DNA of 64,000 nucleotides from Rhizobium etli 8C-3 (GCF_001908375.1 NZ_CP017244.1:372001-436000); one strand, 5' to 3'; numbered from the stretch's first letter, positions 1 through 9,441 are shown. The notes: generated by a model not told the origin, from the sequence alone. Numbers and translations are program-made.

Positions 1-118
1 CAGGCGCGACGAAGCCGGTGCGCTCGACGGCGTTCTCATGCGGATAGATTTCCGCCTCGACGAAGCCGCGGACCGTTTTGACGATCATCTCCTGTTCTTC
101 GTTGAGGGCAAAATTCAT
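1..118 (-). CDS. Acyl-CoA dehydrogenase, N-terminal fragment (cut by window edge)
   Basis: Only the first 39 residues are inside the window. They read MNFALNEEQEMIVKTVRGFV and onward, the usual opening helix of an acyl-CoA dehydrogenase (family knowledge: FAD enzyme that desaturates an acyl-CoA at alpha-beta). The ATG overlaps the stop of the upstream carnitine dehydrogenase gene by four bases (ATGA), so the two are translationally coupled in one operon. By context it probably acts on a carnitine-derived CoA ester such as a betainyl or crotonobetainyl-CoA, but the substrate is inference. The rest of the gene lies to the left of base 1. Confidence 0.8.
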   Translation of the reverse strand, partial: MNFALNEEQEMIVKTVRGFVEAEIYPHENAVERTGFVAP

Positions 119-1617
119 GACGACTCCCAACGTTTCTGGCCGACATGGCGGCCGACCCCTTCAGGACGGGGGAGAGCTGCATGGGCAGCAGCGATGGCCC
201 CGGCCTTCTCAAGCACCTCAGCTGCGGCGGGTATCGCTTTGCCGGCCTTTGTGTCGACATGCAGCAACATGTGCTCGGCGGTCGCAATCGCGTCGCCGGC
301 CTCCGTGTCATGGATCGTGTGGAACACCTGCAACCGCTTTTCATCGACTGCAAGCACCTGGCAGGTTGCATGGATCGCCTGGCCAAGCCTGGCCTCTTTG
401 AGATGGCGGATATGGGTCTCCACCGTATAATAGCTTTGCCCCGCCTCGACATAGGCGAGGTCAACACCGATGAGGCGCAAGAGGGCATCCGAAGTGTCGC
501 CGAAAACCTGCAGGTAACGGTGCTCGGTCATATGGCTATTATAGTCGACCCAGGCGGGGCTGACCTTGGTTTCGACCAGCCGCAGGGGTTGCGAAAGATC
601 GGATGTTGCCTTCTTCTTCCCGCCCGCTGCCCAGAGCGAGTGCTCGAAATCCTTCAGCAGCTTTCCAGCACCCCAGCCCTTGCCGCCATTGCCACCCTTG
701 AGGGCCTGAAGGATACCGACGAGATTCTCGTCGCGAATTCGTTCGAGTTCGCGAATGGAACGGCCGGCTGCCTGCTCGTCGGACTGCTGGCCGATCTTTT
801 CGACAAGCGCGTCGTCGAGATCGACCACTTCGGTGAGCTTCGTCCAAGGCCATGCCAGGCAGGGACCGAACTGTTGGAGAAAGTGGCGCATGCCAGCCTC
901 GCCACCTGCAATCCGATAGGTTTCGAAGAGACCCATCTGTGCCCAGCGCAAGCCGAAGGAATAGCGGATCACGTCGTCAAGCGTCTCGACTGTGCAGATA
1001 TCGTCATGGATCAACCAGAGGGCTTCACGCCAGAGCGCCTCGAGAAGACGGTCGCCGACGAAAGCCTCGATCTCCTTGGCGATGTGAACGCCCTTCATGC
1101 CAATCGGCGGCAATTTTTCCATTGCGGCCTTGATCGTCGCCATCGCCGTCTTCTCGCCGCCGACGATCTCGACCAGTGGCAGGAGATAGACCGGATTATA
1201 GGGATGGGCGACGAAGAGGCGTTCCGGATACTGCATGTCCTGCTGAAGATCCGTCGGCAGCAGGCCCGAGGTCGAGGAACCAATCAAGGCGTCCGGTCGC
1301 GCTGCCGCGTCGATCTGGGCCAGGACGCTCCGCTTCAAGTCGAGCCGTTCGGGCACGCTTTCCTGGATCCAGTCGGCATCGACGACGGCTTCTTCCAGGC
1401 TGCCGCAGAAGGTCAGGTTGCCGCGTCGCGGCAGCGGTGCACCTGTCAGCATCGCATAAGCGCGTTCGGCATTGTCGAGGACCTCGCCGATGATGCGGCG
1501 CGCGTCAGGATGCGGATCAAAGACGTCAACGTCGATACCGGCCAGAAGGAAGCGGGCAATCCATCCGCCGCCGATGACACCACCGCCTATGCAGGCTGCC
1601 TTGTTGATCTTGATCAT
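115..1617 (-). CDS. lcdH: L-carnitine 3-dehydrogenase fused to a hot-dog thioesterase
   Basis: A 500-aa two-domain protein. Residues 1 to about 325 are a 3-hydroxyacyl-CoA-dehydrogenase-like Rossmann enzyme: glycine-rich loop at 10-19, SSTSG at 114-118, and the catalytic-type HPYNP at 138-142. Family members oxidise L-carnitine to 3-dehydrocarnitine with NAD. Residues about 350-485 form a 4-hydroxybenzoyl-CoA-thioesterase-like hot-dog domain beginning with VSPAWVDYNSHM; in other bacteria the equivalent betainyl-CoA thioesterase is a separate gene. A GAGGAG site sits just before the ATG. The gene follows the cleavage-enzyme gene by 7 bp and overlaps the acyl-CoA dehydrogenase gene by 4 bp. Together dehydrogenase, cleavage enzyme and thioesterase would turn carnitine into glycine betaine and an acetoacetate-type product. 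Function is confident, exact substrate slightly less so. Confidence 0.92.
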   Translation of the reverse strand: MIKINKAACIGGGVIGGGWIARFLLAGIDVDVFDPHPDARRIIGEVLDNAERAYAMLTGAPLPRRGNLTFCGSLEEAVVDADWIQESVPERLDLKRSVLAQIDAAARPDALIGSSTSGLLPTDLQQDMQYPERLFVAHPYNPVYLLPLVEIVGGEKTAMATIKAAMEKLPPIGMKGVHIAKEIEAFVGDRLLEALWREALWLIHDDICTVETLDDVIRYSFGLRWAQMGLFETYRIAGGEAGMRHFLQQFGPCLAWPWTKLTEVVDLDDALVEKIGQQSDEQAAGRSIRELERIRDENLVGILQALKGGNGGKGWGAGKLLKDFEHSLWAAGGKKKATSDLSQPLRLVETKVSPAWVDYNSHMTEHRYLQVFGDTSDALLRLIGVDLAYVEAGQSYYTVETHIRHLKEARLGQAIHATCQVLAVDEKRLQVFHTIHDTEAGDAIATAEHMLLHVDTKAGKAIPAAAEVLEKAGAIAAAHAALPRPEGVGRHVGQKRWESS

Positions 1618-1624
1618 CCGCTCC

Positions 1625-2530
1625 TCAGCGCTTCGTCAGTTTCAGTTTCTTTCGGACCTCTTCTGGTCCGATGATGCGCGCGCCCATGCCTTCGACCACC
1701 TGGACGGCCTTTTCGACAAGCTGTGCGTTGGTGGCAAGCATGCCCTTGCCGGCGTAGAGATTATCCTCGAGGCCGACACGGACGTTTCCGCCAGCGAGAA
1801 TAGCCGCTGCCGGATAGGCCATGGCGTTGCGGCCAATCGAGAAGGCCGAAAAAGTCCAGCTCTGCGGCACGTTGTTGACCATCGCCATGAAGGTATTGAG
1901 ATCGTCGGGCGCCCCCCACGGGATGCCCATGCAGAGCTGGATCAGCACCGGGTCCTCGATCAGGCCTTCTTCGGCAAGCTGCTTGGCAAACCAGAGATGG
2001 CCGGTGTCAAACGCCTCGATTTCCGGCCGCACACCAAGATCGGTCATCTTTTTCGCCATCGCGCGCAGCATGCCTGGTGTGTTGGTCATGACATAGTCGC
2101 CGAGACTGAAGTTCATGGTGCCGCAGTCGAGCGTGCAGATTTCGGGCAGGCATTCGCCGACATGGCTGACACGCTCGCTGGCGCCTGCCATGTCGGTCCC
2201 TTTCGGGTTGAGGGGCAGAGGCGTTTCAACATTGCCGAATATGAGATCCCCGCCCATGCCGGCCGTCAGATTGAGCACGACGTCGATCTCAGCGGAGCGG
2301 ATGCGATCGGTGACTTCCTTGTAGAGATCGTTGCGCCGGCTTGCGGCACCTGTGTCCGGATCGCGGACATGGCAGTGAACGACCGCCGCCCCAGCCTTGG
2401 CGGCGTCGATCGCGGAATCGGCGATCTGCTTGGGCGTAACGGGAACGTGGCTGGATTTGGAGACCGTATCGCCGGCGCCGGTTACGGCACAGGTGACGAA
2501 GACATCGCGGTTCATTGCTAGAGGCATCAT
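1625..2530 (-). CDS. Beta-keto acid cleavage enzyme (BKACE, DUF849), dehydrocarnitine cleavage
   Basis: About 301 aa, full length for the 3-keto-5-aminohexanoate cleavage (BKACE) family. The N-terminal strand RDVFVTCAVTGAGD and the metal-binding VVHCHVRDP motif are typical. Family members use acetyl-CoA and zinc to exchange an acetyl group with a beta-keto acid; the one paired with carnitine dehydrogenase turns 3-dehydrocarnitine into betainyl-CoA and acetoacetate. Two adjacent ATGs (2530 and 2527) follow a GAGGGAG ribosome-binding site; either may be used. First gene of the minus-strand carnitine operon and divergent from the GlxA/CdhR-type regulator, which is the expected controller. Confidence 0.9.
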   Translation of the reverse strand: MMPLAMNRDVFVTCAVTGAGDTVSKSSHVPVTPKQIADSAIDAAKAGAAVVHCHVRDPDTGAASRRNDLYKEVTDRIRSAEIDVVLNLTAGMGGDLIFGNVETPLPLNPKGTDMAGASERVSHVGECLPEICTLDCGTMNFSLGDYVMTNTPGMLRAMAKKMTDLGVRPEIEAFDTGHLWFAKQLAEEGLIEDPVLIQLCMGIPWGAPDDLNTFMAMVNNVPQSWTFSAFSIGRNAMAYPAAAILAGGNVRVGLEDNLYAGKGMLATNAQLVEKAVQVVEGMGARIIGPEEVRKKLKLTKR

Positions 2531-2628
2531 GTTCTCCCTCGCATTGAGGCCATTACGCGGCAAAGCCCTCGCTATTGCTTTGCACAAACGGAACCAGATG
2601 ATACAATATGGGAAATCGTGGAGAGTTC

Positions 2629-3621
2629 ATGCTGACCCGATCGACCGAACGGCTCGATATCGATCTTCTGATTTTGCCGGAAACCAACCTGATCCTGATC
2701 GCCTCCGTGATCGAGCCGTTGCGAGGCGCCAACCGCATTTGCGGCAGCGAGATCTATCGCTGGCGTCTATTGACCCTGGATGGCAATCCGGCTCCAACGA
2801 CCAGCGACATCCCGGTTCCCGCTTGTGCGGCCTTCAAGCCAACGGCCGATACGGCGCCACTCTTCGTACTCGCAAGCTACAACTGGAGGCAAAGCGCCAC
2901 TGCGGCGGTGAAAATGCATCTTTCGCAAGCTGCGCGCCACCGAACGATGATCGCCGGCATAGAATCCGGAACGTGGCTGCTTGCCGAAGCAAGCCTTCTT
3001 GATGGCTATTCTGCAACGATCCACTGGGAAGATTTCGAAGATTTCGCGCTTGCCTACCCGCAAGTCCGTGCCTCAAGGGAGCGTTTCGTCATCGATGGCA
3101 AACGGCTGACCACTGCCGGCTCATTGCCGACCGTCGATTTGATGCTCGAGGTGATCCGGCAGCGGCAAGGCTATACGCTGGCGCTGGAAGTCAGCCGGCT
3201 CTTCAGCTACGAACAAGCAAATTTCCATTCCGAGCACGAGCTTTCTCCATCGACCGTCAGTTTGCGGATGCGCGATCCGCGCGTCGCTCACGCGATCCGG
3301 TTGATGGAAGACAACGTCGAGCAGCCTTTGGTTCTGGCCAGGCTTGCGCGCCGCGTCGGCATCAGCGCGCGTCACCTGCAGGGACTCTTCCAGGAGAGCA
3401 TTGGCGCGCCGCCACATGTGCACTATCTGGCACTGCGGTTGAATGCTGCCCGTCGCAAGGTGATCGAGACAAAGGCATCTTTTGCCGATATCGCCGCCGC
3501 GACCGGCTTCAATTCGGCTTCCGCCTTTGCCCGGAGCTACCGGGCAAGCTTCTCCGAAAGCCCCTCCGAAACCCGGCGTCGCCTCCGCCGTCGCGTCATG
3601 GTGACGCAAGAGCGGCCATAG
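2629..3621 (+). CDS. GlxA-family AraC regulator of the carnitine operon (CdhR-like)
   Basis: About 330 aa. The N-terminal half (roughly 5-180) is a DJ-1/PfpI-like amidotransferase-fold sensor domain; the C-terminal 100 residues hold two helix-turn-helix motifs of the AraC type, with ARLARRVGISARHLQ as the first recognition unit and the FADIAAATGF stretch in the second. This architecture is shared with CdhR and GbdR, activators of carnitine and betaine catabolism in Pseudomonas (established for those proteins, inferred here). It is divergently transcribed from the cleavage-enzyme gene with about 100 bp between the starts. The start at 2629 is preceded by GGAGAG; an upstream ATG at 2608 lacks a good site. 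Its last 26 bases overlap the end of the convergent LysR gene. Confidence 0.85.
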   Translation: MLTRSTERLDIDLLILPETNLILIASVIEPLRGANRICGSEIYRWRLLTLDGNPAPTTSDIPVPACAAFKPTADTAPLFVLASYNWRQSATAAVKMHLSQAARHRTMIAGIESGTWLLAEASLLDGYSATIHWEDFEDFALAYPQVRASRERFVIDGKRLTTAGSLPTVDLMLEVIRQRQGYTLALEVSRLFSYEQANFHSEHELSPSTVSLRMRDPRVAHAIRLMEDNVEQPLVLARLARRVGISARHLQGLFQESIGAPPHVHYLALRLNAARRKVIETKASFADIAAATGFNSASAFARSYRASFSESPSETRRRLRRRVMVTQERP

Positions 3622-4471
3622 GCTGGAAGGCCTCTCGCACGCTTTCGGCCAGTTCCTGGATCGCCGCGGTGGAATGATGCCGGCTGCGGCGCAATACGAC
3701 CCGGGATGAATCGACCAGCGGAAAACCGTCAGCACTCGTCAATTCCCGGCATCCGGGCGGGATGTTGCTACGGGAGAGCGTGGTCACTGCAAGCCCGGCG
3801 GCGGCCGCGTTTTTCAGCCCGGAACTTGTATCGGCAATGAAGGCAATGCGATATCTGCGGCCATGCTGTTCCAGCGAACGAAGCGCAAAGTCGCGGCACC
3901 AGGTCGAATTGCGGTAGATTGCAATCGGCAGCGGATCGGCGTCGTGCATTCGATGCACCATCGAGGTCACCCAGACCGTAGGGTCGATGCAAAGGACTTC
4001 GCCGTTGATCTGATTGCTCCAGTCGAAGACGACGGCGAGGTCGAGTTCGTCGCGATCGAGTGCTGCGAGATTATGGGATGTGTAATCACAAGAGATTGTC
4101 ACCTCGACGGCCGGGTGGCGAACGGAGAATGCAGCAAGTGCGGCCGGCAATACGGTCTGACTATATTCTTCGGGGATACCGATGCGGACAGGCCCATCCA
4201 GCGGCTTGGTCCGGATCGTCGCCGCTGCCTCGTTGAGAAGGTCGATCACCCGTCGGGCATAGGGAAGGAGGCGCGTTCCAGCGCCGGTCAGCGCAACGCC
4301 GCGCGCGCCCCTTTCAAAGAGCGTTTCGCCGATCGTGTCCTCCAGTCGCTTCACCTGGGCGCTGACAGCCGACTGGGTCCGGCCGATGCGCTGGGCAGCG
4401 GCCGAAAAGTTTGATGTTTCGGTCACCACCACAAAAGTCCGCAGCAGGTCGCTTTCAATTGGTTCACGCAT
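3596..4471 (-). CDS. LysR-family transcriptional regulator
   Basis: 291 aa, normal LysR length. The N-terminal winged helix-turn-helix (about 7-66) contains FSAAAQRIGRTQSAVSAQVK, followed by a periplasmic-binding-like effector domain. It is divergent from the EamA transporter gene with roughly 110 bp between the starts, the classic arrangement for a LysR protein controlling its neighbour and itself. The effector is not predictable. The gene converges with the AraC regulator and the two coding regions overlap by 26 bp tail to tail. The reading frame stays open upstream to 4819, but residues before the MREPIESD start do not look like protein. Confidence 0.88.
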   Translation of the reverse strand: MREPIESDLLRTFVVVTETSNFSAAAQRIGRTQSAVSAQVKRLEDTIGETLFERGARGVALTGAGTRLLPYARRVIDLLNEAAATIRTKPLDGPVRIGIPEEYSQTVLPAALAAFSVRHPAVEVTISCDYTSHNLAALDRDELDLAVVFDWSNQINGEVLCIDPTVWVTSMVHRMHDADPLPIAIYRNSTWCRDFALRSLEQHGRRYRIAFIADTSSGLKNAAAAGLAVTTLSRSNIPPGCRELTSADGFPLVDSSRVVLRRSRHHSTAAIQELAESVREAFQPMAALASP

Positions 4472-4582
4472 GGGCAGCCATAATGAAATCCGATGGCAGA
4501 CATCTCTACTATTCGTTTGTCTGATGTCAATTAGGGGCGCACACAGATCGTGTCGCTTCAGTCTTGTCCCAGGGCAGCCCGC

Positions 4583-5506
4583 ATGACCATCCCCCTTCAG
4601 GCACGATCCTTCGCGATCAGCGAGCACGAAAAAGGCATTGCTCTTGTGGTCGCCGCTACTCTTGCCTGGAGCGCCAGCGGCCTCTATTCGCGGCTCTTGA
4701 CCGTCGATATGTGGACGACGATCGCCTGGCGATCGTTGTTCGGCGGGCTTTTTCTCCTGATTCCGAGCTTTTTCCTGGAAGGCGGCCTTTCTAGGCGTCA
4801 ATGGCGCTCGGTTCTCCATCCCTCGGGTCTTGCGATGATTGGATGTCAGACCTTCAGTCAGGCCTGCTTCATCGGCGCACTCTATATGACCAGTGTCGCG
4901 AACGTCACGATGATCTACGCCACCGCTCCTTTCATTGCCGCCCTCTTCGGCTGGCTGATCCTGAAGGAGAAAGTCGCAAGGCGGACCCTTGTTGCCGGAG
5001 GCATCTGTTTTTCAGGAGTGGCGGTCATCGTGGCTTCGTCCGTCGACGGCGGCACGGGAACCGGCGACCTTCTGGCGCTCGGAATGACCGTCTCATTTGC
5101 CCTTGTCATCATCATTCCCCGCATCAACCCGGATGTGCCAAGCCTTCCCCCGACCATCGTGAGTGCGTTCCTCACCCTTGTTCTCTTTGCACCTTTCGGC
5201 TCGGTTGGCTCCCTTGATCTTCACAACTGGGTCGTGCTTGCGGCATTCGGGGCTACGAATTTCTCCATTGCACTGGTTCTGTTCCTTGCGGGTGCACGAC
5301 GTATGCCGCCGGCGGAAGCTGCCCTCGTCGGCACCATGGAAATCGTTCTGACACCTTTCTGGGTCTGGCTGTTGTTTGGCGAGCAACCGCCGGCCGCCAC
5401 GTTCTTGGGCGGTGCAATCATCCTGGCCGCTGTGCTCTGGCATACGATTGTCGACTTCCGCCGTTGCCGCCGCATGCTCGCAAAGGCTGAGAAATCTCCG
5501 TTATAG
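4583..5506 (+). CDS. DMT-superfamily (EamA) transporter
   Basis: About 307 aa with ten predicted hydrophobic segments arranged as two EamA repeats, the usual size and layout for drug/metabolite exporters. The first repeat holds the TIAWRSLFGGLFLL helix and the second ends in PFWVWLLFGE. Substrate is unknown; family members export amino acids, metabolites or drugs. It is transcribed divergently from the LysR gene. A GTG at 4550 is an alternative start giving 11 extra residues; neither start has a strong ribosome-binding site, so the exact N-terminus is uncertain. Confidence 0.85.
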   Translation: MTIPLQARSFAISEHEKGIALVVAATLAWSASGLYSRLLTVDMWTTIAWRSLFGGLFLLIPSFFLEGGLSRRQWRSVLHPSGLAMIGCQTFSQACFIGALYMTSVANVTMIYATAPFIAALFGWLILKEKVARRTLVAGGICFSGVAVIVASSVDGGTGTGDLLALGMTVSFALVIIIPRINPDVPSLPPTIVSAFLTLVLFAPFGSVGSLDLHNWVVLAAFGATNFSIALVLFLAGARRMPPAEAALVGTMEIVLTPFWVWLLFGEQPPAATFLGGAIILAAVLWHTIVDFRRCRRMLAKAEKSPL

Positions 5507-5745
5507 TTCCAGGCTGATGTTCATAAAATCACGTTCCCGATCGCCTGGTTTCCTTCGATTGGCCGCGCGCGTTTGAGGAAAATCTCGACGGTCCATTTCT
5601 GCAATCTTTGCTTGGGGCTCGTTGAGGAGTATTATCTGGAGTTAAGAAGCTAGATCATGAGCGGGATGCGGGCAGACACTGAATGCGCTTTCCTCATCCT
5701 GGTCATCAAAAAGGCGAGAAAAGCCCATGGCTTCGGGAGGAAAAA
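5507..5745. other. Intergenic leader before the TRAP operon
   Basis: About 240 bp between the EamA stop and the TRAP binding-protein start. It should contain the TRAP operon promoter, but I see no promoter or operator that I can place with confidence. A strong GGGAGG ribosome-binding site occurs at 5735-5740. Confidence 0.4.
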
Positions 5746-6891
5746 ATGAAACGCACAAGAAGTCGGGTCGAGGGGAAAACGTCGCGTCGCAAATTCCTGA
5801 GCGGCGCAGCCATGGCCGGCGCGGCGATGATGGCGGCGCCAAGCGTCGTCAAGGCGCAGGGGCCGGTCAACATGCGCTGGCAGAGCACCTGGCCCTCCAA
5901 GGATATATTTCACGAGTTCGCACTCGATTTTGCAAAGAAGGTCAACGACATGACCGGCGGCGATCTCAAGATCGAGGTGCTGCCGGCGGGTGCCGTTGTG
6001 CCGGCCTTCGGCCTGCTCGACGCAGTCTCCCAGGGGACTCTCGACGGCGGCCACGGCGTGCTCGTCTACCACTACGGCAAACAGACCGCGCTGGCGCTCT
6101 GGGGCTCGGGTCCAGGCTTTGCGATGGATGCCAACATGCTGCTTGCCTGGCATAAATATGGCGGCGGCAAGGAGCTGCTTGCCAAGCTTTACGAGTCGAT
6201 CGGCGCGAACGTCGTCTCCTTCCCCTATGGGCCGATGCCGACACAACCGCTCGGCTGGTTCAAGAAGCCGGTCGCCAAGGCCGAGGATATTCGGGGGCTG
6301 AAGTTCCGCACAGTCGGCATTTCGATTGACGTCTTCACCGCTCTTGGGGCCGCGGTGAATGCGCTGCCCGCCGGAGAGATCGTCGCGGCACTCGACCGCG
6401 GGCTGCTTGATGCGGCCGAATTCAACAATGCCTCATCCGACCGGGTTCTCGGCTTCCCGGATGTCTCGAAGATCTGCATGCTGCAAGGCTATCACCAAAA
6501 TGCCGAGCAATTCGAGATCATGTTCAACAAGACCAAGTATGACGGCCTGCCCGACCAGATGAAGGCGATCATCAACAATGCCGTCGAGGCGGCGTCTCAG
6601 GACATGGCCTGGAAGGCGATCGACCGCTATTCCAAAGACTATGTCGAGATGCAGACGACCGACAAGGTGAAGTTCTACAAGACTCCGGAGGCGCTCCTCA
6701 AAAAGCAACTGGAGGTCTACGACGAGGTGGTGAAGACGAAGGCCCGCGAAAACCCGCTGTTCAAGGAGATTCTTCAATCGCAGATCGCCTTCGCCGAGCG
6801 GGCAACGCGATGGGAGCAGGACACGGTCGTCGGTCGGCGGCTCGCCTTTGACCACTACTTCGGACCGAACGGGGTGGCAAAAGAACTCTGA
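5746..6891 (+). CDS. TRAP transporter substrate-binding protein (DctP/TakP type)
   Basis: 381 aa, periplasmic receptor of a TRAP transporter. The N-terminus carries a twin-arginine signal (RR at residues 14-15 followed by KFLSGAA) with likely cleavage after the alanine at 37. The mature part has the family features WPSKDIFHEFA, VLPAGAVVPAFGLLDAVSQG and AEDIRGLKFRTVG; the last supplies the conserved arginine that binds a substrate carboxylate in DctP proteins. The VLPAGAVVP region resembles the 2-oxo-acid receptor TakP, so an organic or keto acid ligand is plausible (inference). GGGAGG lies 5 bases before the ATG. First gene of the operon with the two permeases; a stem-loop follows the stop. 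Confidence 0.9.
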   Translation: MKRTRSRVEGKTSRRKFLSGAAMAGAAMMAAPSVVKAQGPVNMRWQSTWPSKDIFHEFALDFAKKVNDMTGGDLKIEVLPAGAVVPAFGLLDAVSQGTLDGGHGVLVYHYGKQTALALWGSGPGFAMDANMLLAWHKYGGGKELLAKLYESIGANVVSFPYGPMPTQPLGWFKKPVAKAEDIRGLKFRTVGISIDVFTALGAAVNALPAGEIVAALDRGLLDAAEFNNASSDRVLGFPDVSKICMLQGYHQNAEQFEIMFNKTKYDGLPDQMKAIINNAVEAASQDMAWKAIDRYSKDYVEMQTTDKVKFYKTPEALLKKQLEVYDEVVKTKARENPLFKEILQSQIAFAERATRWEQDTVVGRRLAFDHYFGPNGVAKEL

Positions 6892-6904
6892 AGGTATGAT
6901 TGGG

Positions 6905-6929
6905 ATCACCGCGCGGGGGACCCGGTGAT
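6905..6929 (+). promoter_or_regulatory. Intercistronic stem-loop after the TRAP receptor gene
   Basis: ATCACCG (6905-6911) pairs with CGGTGAT (6923-6929) around an 11-base G-rich loop. Hairpins placed just after a binding-protein gene commonly protect its mRNA so that receptor is made in excess of permease. No T-run follows, so it is not a standard terminator. It also argues against dctQ starting at 6925 or 6928, which are inside the structure. Confidence 0.5.
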
Positions 6930-6969
6930 GCTTTGCAGTGAGGAAATGCTCTTTCCCGGGGGCACGCGT

Positions 6970-7638
6970 GTGAACATTCAGCATTTTTTGCTCAAGGTGG
7001 ATGCAGTCAGCGTGTGGGTCGGAAAAGCTGCGGCTTGGCTCATCATCGCCTTGATGGCGCTCGTTTGCGTCGAGGTTTTCAAGCGCTACATCCTGAACAT
7101 GCCGACGGCGTGGATCTTTGACGCCAGCAACATGTTCTATGGCACCCTCTTTATGCTCGCCGGAGCCTACGCACTGGCGCAGAATGCGCATGTGCGCGGC
7201 GATTTTCTTTATAGCTCGCTAAGGCCCAGGATCCAGGCCGGGCTCGATCTCGTCCTTTACGTCCTTTTCTTCCTGCCGGGCGTCGCCGCCCTTGTTTACG
7301 CCGGCTATGACTATGCAGCGCTGTCCTGGCGGATCGGCGAGCATTCGACGGTCACCGCGGAAGGTCCGCCGATCTATTATTTCAAGACGGTCATTCCGGT
7401 GGCAGGCGCGCTCGTCATGCTGCAGGGGCTTGCCGAAATGCTTCGCTGCATCGTCTGCCTGAGGACCGGCGAATGGCCGGCCCGGCTCAAGGACGTGGAG
7501 GAGATCGACGTTGTTGCCGAGCAGCTTGGGCAAAGCGAGCACGTAGATGCAAAGACGCGCCAGGCAGCGATCGAGCGCGCCCACGACCTAGACCGGGCAG
7601 CGCGGCAGCGCGGAATGGGGGGAGACATCGAAACGTGA
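6970..7638 (+). CDS. TRAP transporter small permease (DctQ)
   Basis: About 222 aa with four hydrophobic segments and a charged cytoplasmic tail, the DctQ layout. The second segment region FKRYILNMPTAWIFDAS matches the conserved R-Y-x-F/L-x-x-P-x-x-W pattern of the family. The start is uncertain: GTG at 6970 after GGGGG fits the protein start VNIQHFLLKVDA, while ATG at 6946 and GTG at 6925 give longer forms. Its stop overlaps the GTG start of dctM by four bases (GTGA), showing translational coupling. DctQ and DctM together form the membrane component that moves the receptor's ligand using a sodium gradient. Confidence 0.87.
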   Translation: MNIQHFLLKVDAVSVWVGKAAAWLIIALMALVCVEVFKRYILNMPTAWIFDASNMFYGTLFMLAGAYALAQNAHVRGDFLYSSLRPRIQAGLDLVLYVLFFLPGVAALVYAGYDYAALSWRIGEHSTVTAEGPPIYYFKTVIPVAGALVMLQGLAEMLRCIVCLRTGEWPARLKDVEEIDVVAEQLGQSEHVDAKTRQAAIERAHDLDRAARQRGMGGDIET

Positions 7639-9377
7639 GCGATCCGTTCCTCGGGCTGATGATGCTGCTTCTCATCGTGGTCGTGATCATGATGGGGTTC
7701 CCGACCGCCTTCACGCTGATGGGGCTCGGCATGCTTTTCGGCTTCTACGCCTTCTACAATCCTGCCGAGCACTGGATCGACAATCGGGTCTTTGACCTGA
7801 TGGTTCAGCGCACCTACGGGGCAATGACCAACGACGTACTGATCTCCATCCCGCTCTTCGTACTGATGGGCTACGTGATGGAACGCGGCGCGCTGGTCGA
7901 CAAGATGTTCTACAGCATCCAGCTGTCGTTCCGGCGCGTTCCTGCGTCGCTTGCCGTGGCAAGCCTGATCGTGTGCACGTTCTGGGGAATTGCAAGCGGT
8001 CTCGTCGGTGCCGTCGTCGTGCTGATGGGGGTGATCGCCATGAGCCCAATGTTGCGAGCGGGCTATGACGTGAAGCTTGCCTCCGGCGTCATAACCGCTG
8101 GCGGTACGCTGGGCATCCTTATCCCACCCTCGGTGATGATCATTGTCTATGCCGCGGTTGCTGGGCAGTCTGTCGTCAAGCTCTACGCTGCGACGATGTT
8201 TCCAGGTTTCTTCCTCGCGTTCCTCTATCTCGTCTATATTCTCAGCTGGGCGGTGATCAACCCGAAGGTCGCGCCGGCTTTGCCGGAGGAGCAGATGCAG
8301 GTTCCGGTGGCAAGCTGGATGCGCAGTCTTCAAGCGGCCTATTCGCAGAACATGATGCTCGCTCTTTTGCGCGCATTGACCTCGCCTTCCAAGGCAATGG
8401 CACTCGAAACGGCTGAGGGACGGCTCACCTACTGGGTGCTCTTCAAGAATTTCTGCGCAAGCCTCGTGCCCTTTTTCTTGACAGCATTCACGCTGCTGCT
8501 GGTGTGGTGGTATGTTGTTATCCATCCGCAGGCCTCCGGCGAGACGGAAGTCCCGGAAGGACTGGAGCAGCTCGGAGCGCCTGCGGTGGATGCGGGCGCG
8601 GCCGTGGTCAACGGCCCGGCGACGAGCTTCTACGTGTCGTTCGCACTCGTTGCAGCAATCGCTGCTTTGGCCCTTTCACGCTACTACTACAACATGGGTG
8701 CGGAGCGGCTTCAGGTGGTAAAGCTTCTGGTTTCCTCCGTCATGCCGCTCGCGCTCCTCACTGTCGTCGTGCTCGCCGTGATCCTGTTCGGTATCACGAC
8801 TGCAACCGAGTCTGCCGCAGTCGGGGCCGCGGGCGCCTTCCTGTTGGCATTTCAGGCTCGAACGCTCAACTGGAAACGCACGAAGGAAGCCGTATTCCTG
8901 ACTGCGAAGACGACGGCGATGGTGTGCTGGCTCTTCGTCGGATCCGCACTATTCTCCGCGGTGTTCGCCATTCTGGGAGGGCAGGCGCTGATCGAAGAAT
9001 GGGTACTGGCGCTTGAATTGACACCTGTACAGTTCATGATCCTGTCGCAGGCGATCATCTTCATCCTTGGTTGGCCGCTTGAATGGACCGAGATCATCAT
9101 CATCTTCGTGCCGATCTTCCTGCCGATGCTGAGACACTTCGACATCGACCCCATCCTTTGGGGTGTCCTCGTCTTCGTCAATCTGCAGGCAGCCTTCCTG
9201 TCGCCGCCGGTGGCGATGTCGGCATATTATCTCAAGGGCGTTTCGCCGCCGCACGTCACGCTCAACCAGATCTTCGCGGGTATGATGCCCTATATGCTGA
9301 TCGTCATCCTTTGCATGATCATCATGTATATTTGGCCTGGAATGGCGCTTTGGCTTCCCAATTATCTCTACGGCTGA
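7635..9377 (+). CDS. TRAP transporter large permease (DctM)
   Basis: About 580 aa, longer than the roughly 430 aa of a simple DctM. It has many hydrophobic segments, with family motifs [17 protein letters not shown] and [18 protein letters not shown] in the N-terminal half and [15 protein letters not shown] in the C-terminal half. A central insert of about 130 residues (around 215-345), partly hydrophilic, separates the two halves; this longer form is typical of TRAP systems for 2-oxo acids and related compounds. The start is a GTG overlapping the dctQ stop; the reading frame is open further upstream but that part is the dctQ tail read in another frame. Confidence 0.9.
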   Translation: MSDPFLGLMMLLLIVVVIMMGFPTAFTLMGLGMLFGFYAFYNPAEHWIDNRVFDLMVQRTYGAMTNDVLISIPLFVLMGYVMERGALVDKMFYSIQLSFRRVPASLAVASLIVCTFWGIASGLVGAVVVLMGVIAMSPMLRAGYDVKLASGVITAGGTLGILIPPSVMIIVYAAVAGQSVVKLYAATMFPGFFLAFLYLVYILSWAVINPKVAPALPEEQMQVPVASWMRSLQAAYSQNMMLALLRALTSPSKAMALETAEGRLTYWVLFKNFCASLVPFFLTAFTLLLVWWYVVIHPQASGETEVPEGLEQLGAPAVDAGAAVVNGPATSFYVSFALVAAIAALALSRYYYNMGAERLQVVKLLVSSVMPLALLTVVVLAVILFGITTATESAAVGAAGAFLLAFQARTLNWKRTKEAVFLTAKTTAMVCWLFVGSALFSAVFAILGGQALIEEWVLALELTPVQFMILSQAIIFILGWPLEWTEIIIIFVPIFLPMLRHFDIDPILWGVLVFVNLQAAFLSPPVAMSAYYLKGVSPPHVTLNQIFAGMMPYMLIVILCMIIMYIWPGMALWLPNYLYG

Positions 9378-9441
9378 TAGCTGCATTGCGCCGTTCTGCT
9401 TTCACGCAAGGTGCTGCATTTTCCTGATGAGGGAGGTGGTC

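Noticed and set aside
145..1674. 509-codon open frame on the plus strand opposite the carnitine dehydrogenase gene
   Set aside because: Antisense frame of a well-supported enzyme gene in GC-rich DNA; no start signal or domain.
7377..8525. 382-codon open frame on the minus strand
   Set aside because: Antisense of the TRAP permease genes, low-complexity histidine-rich product typical of a mirrored membrane protein.
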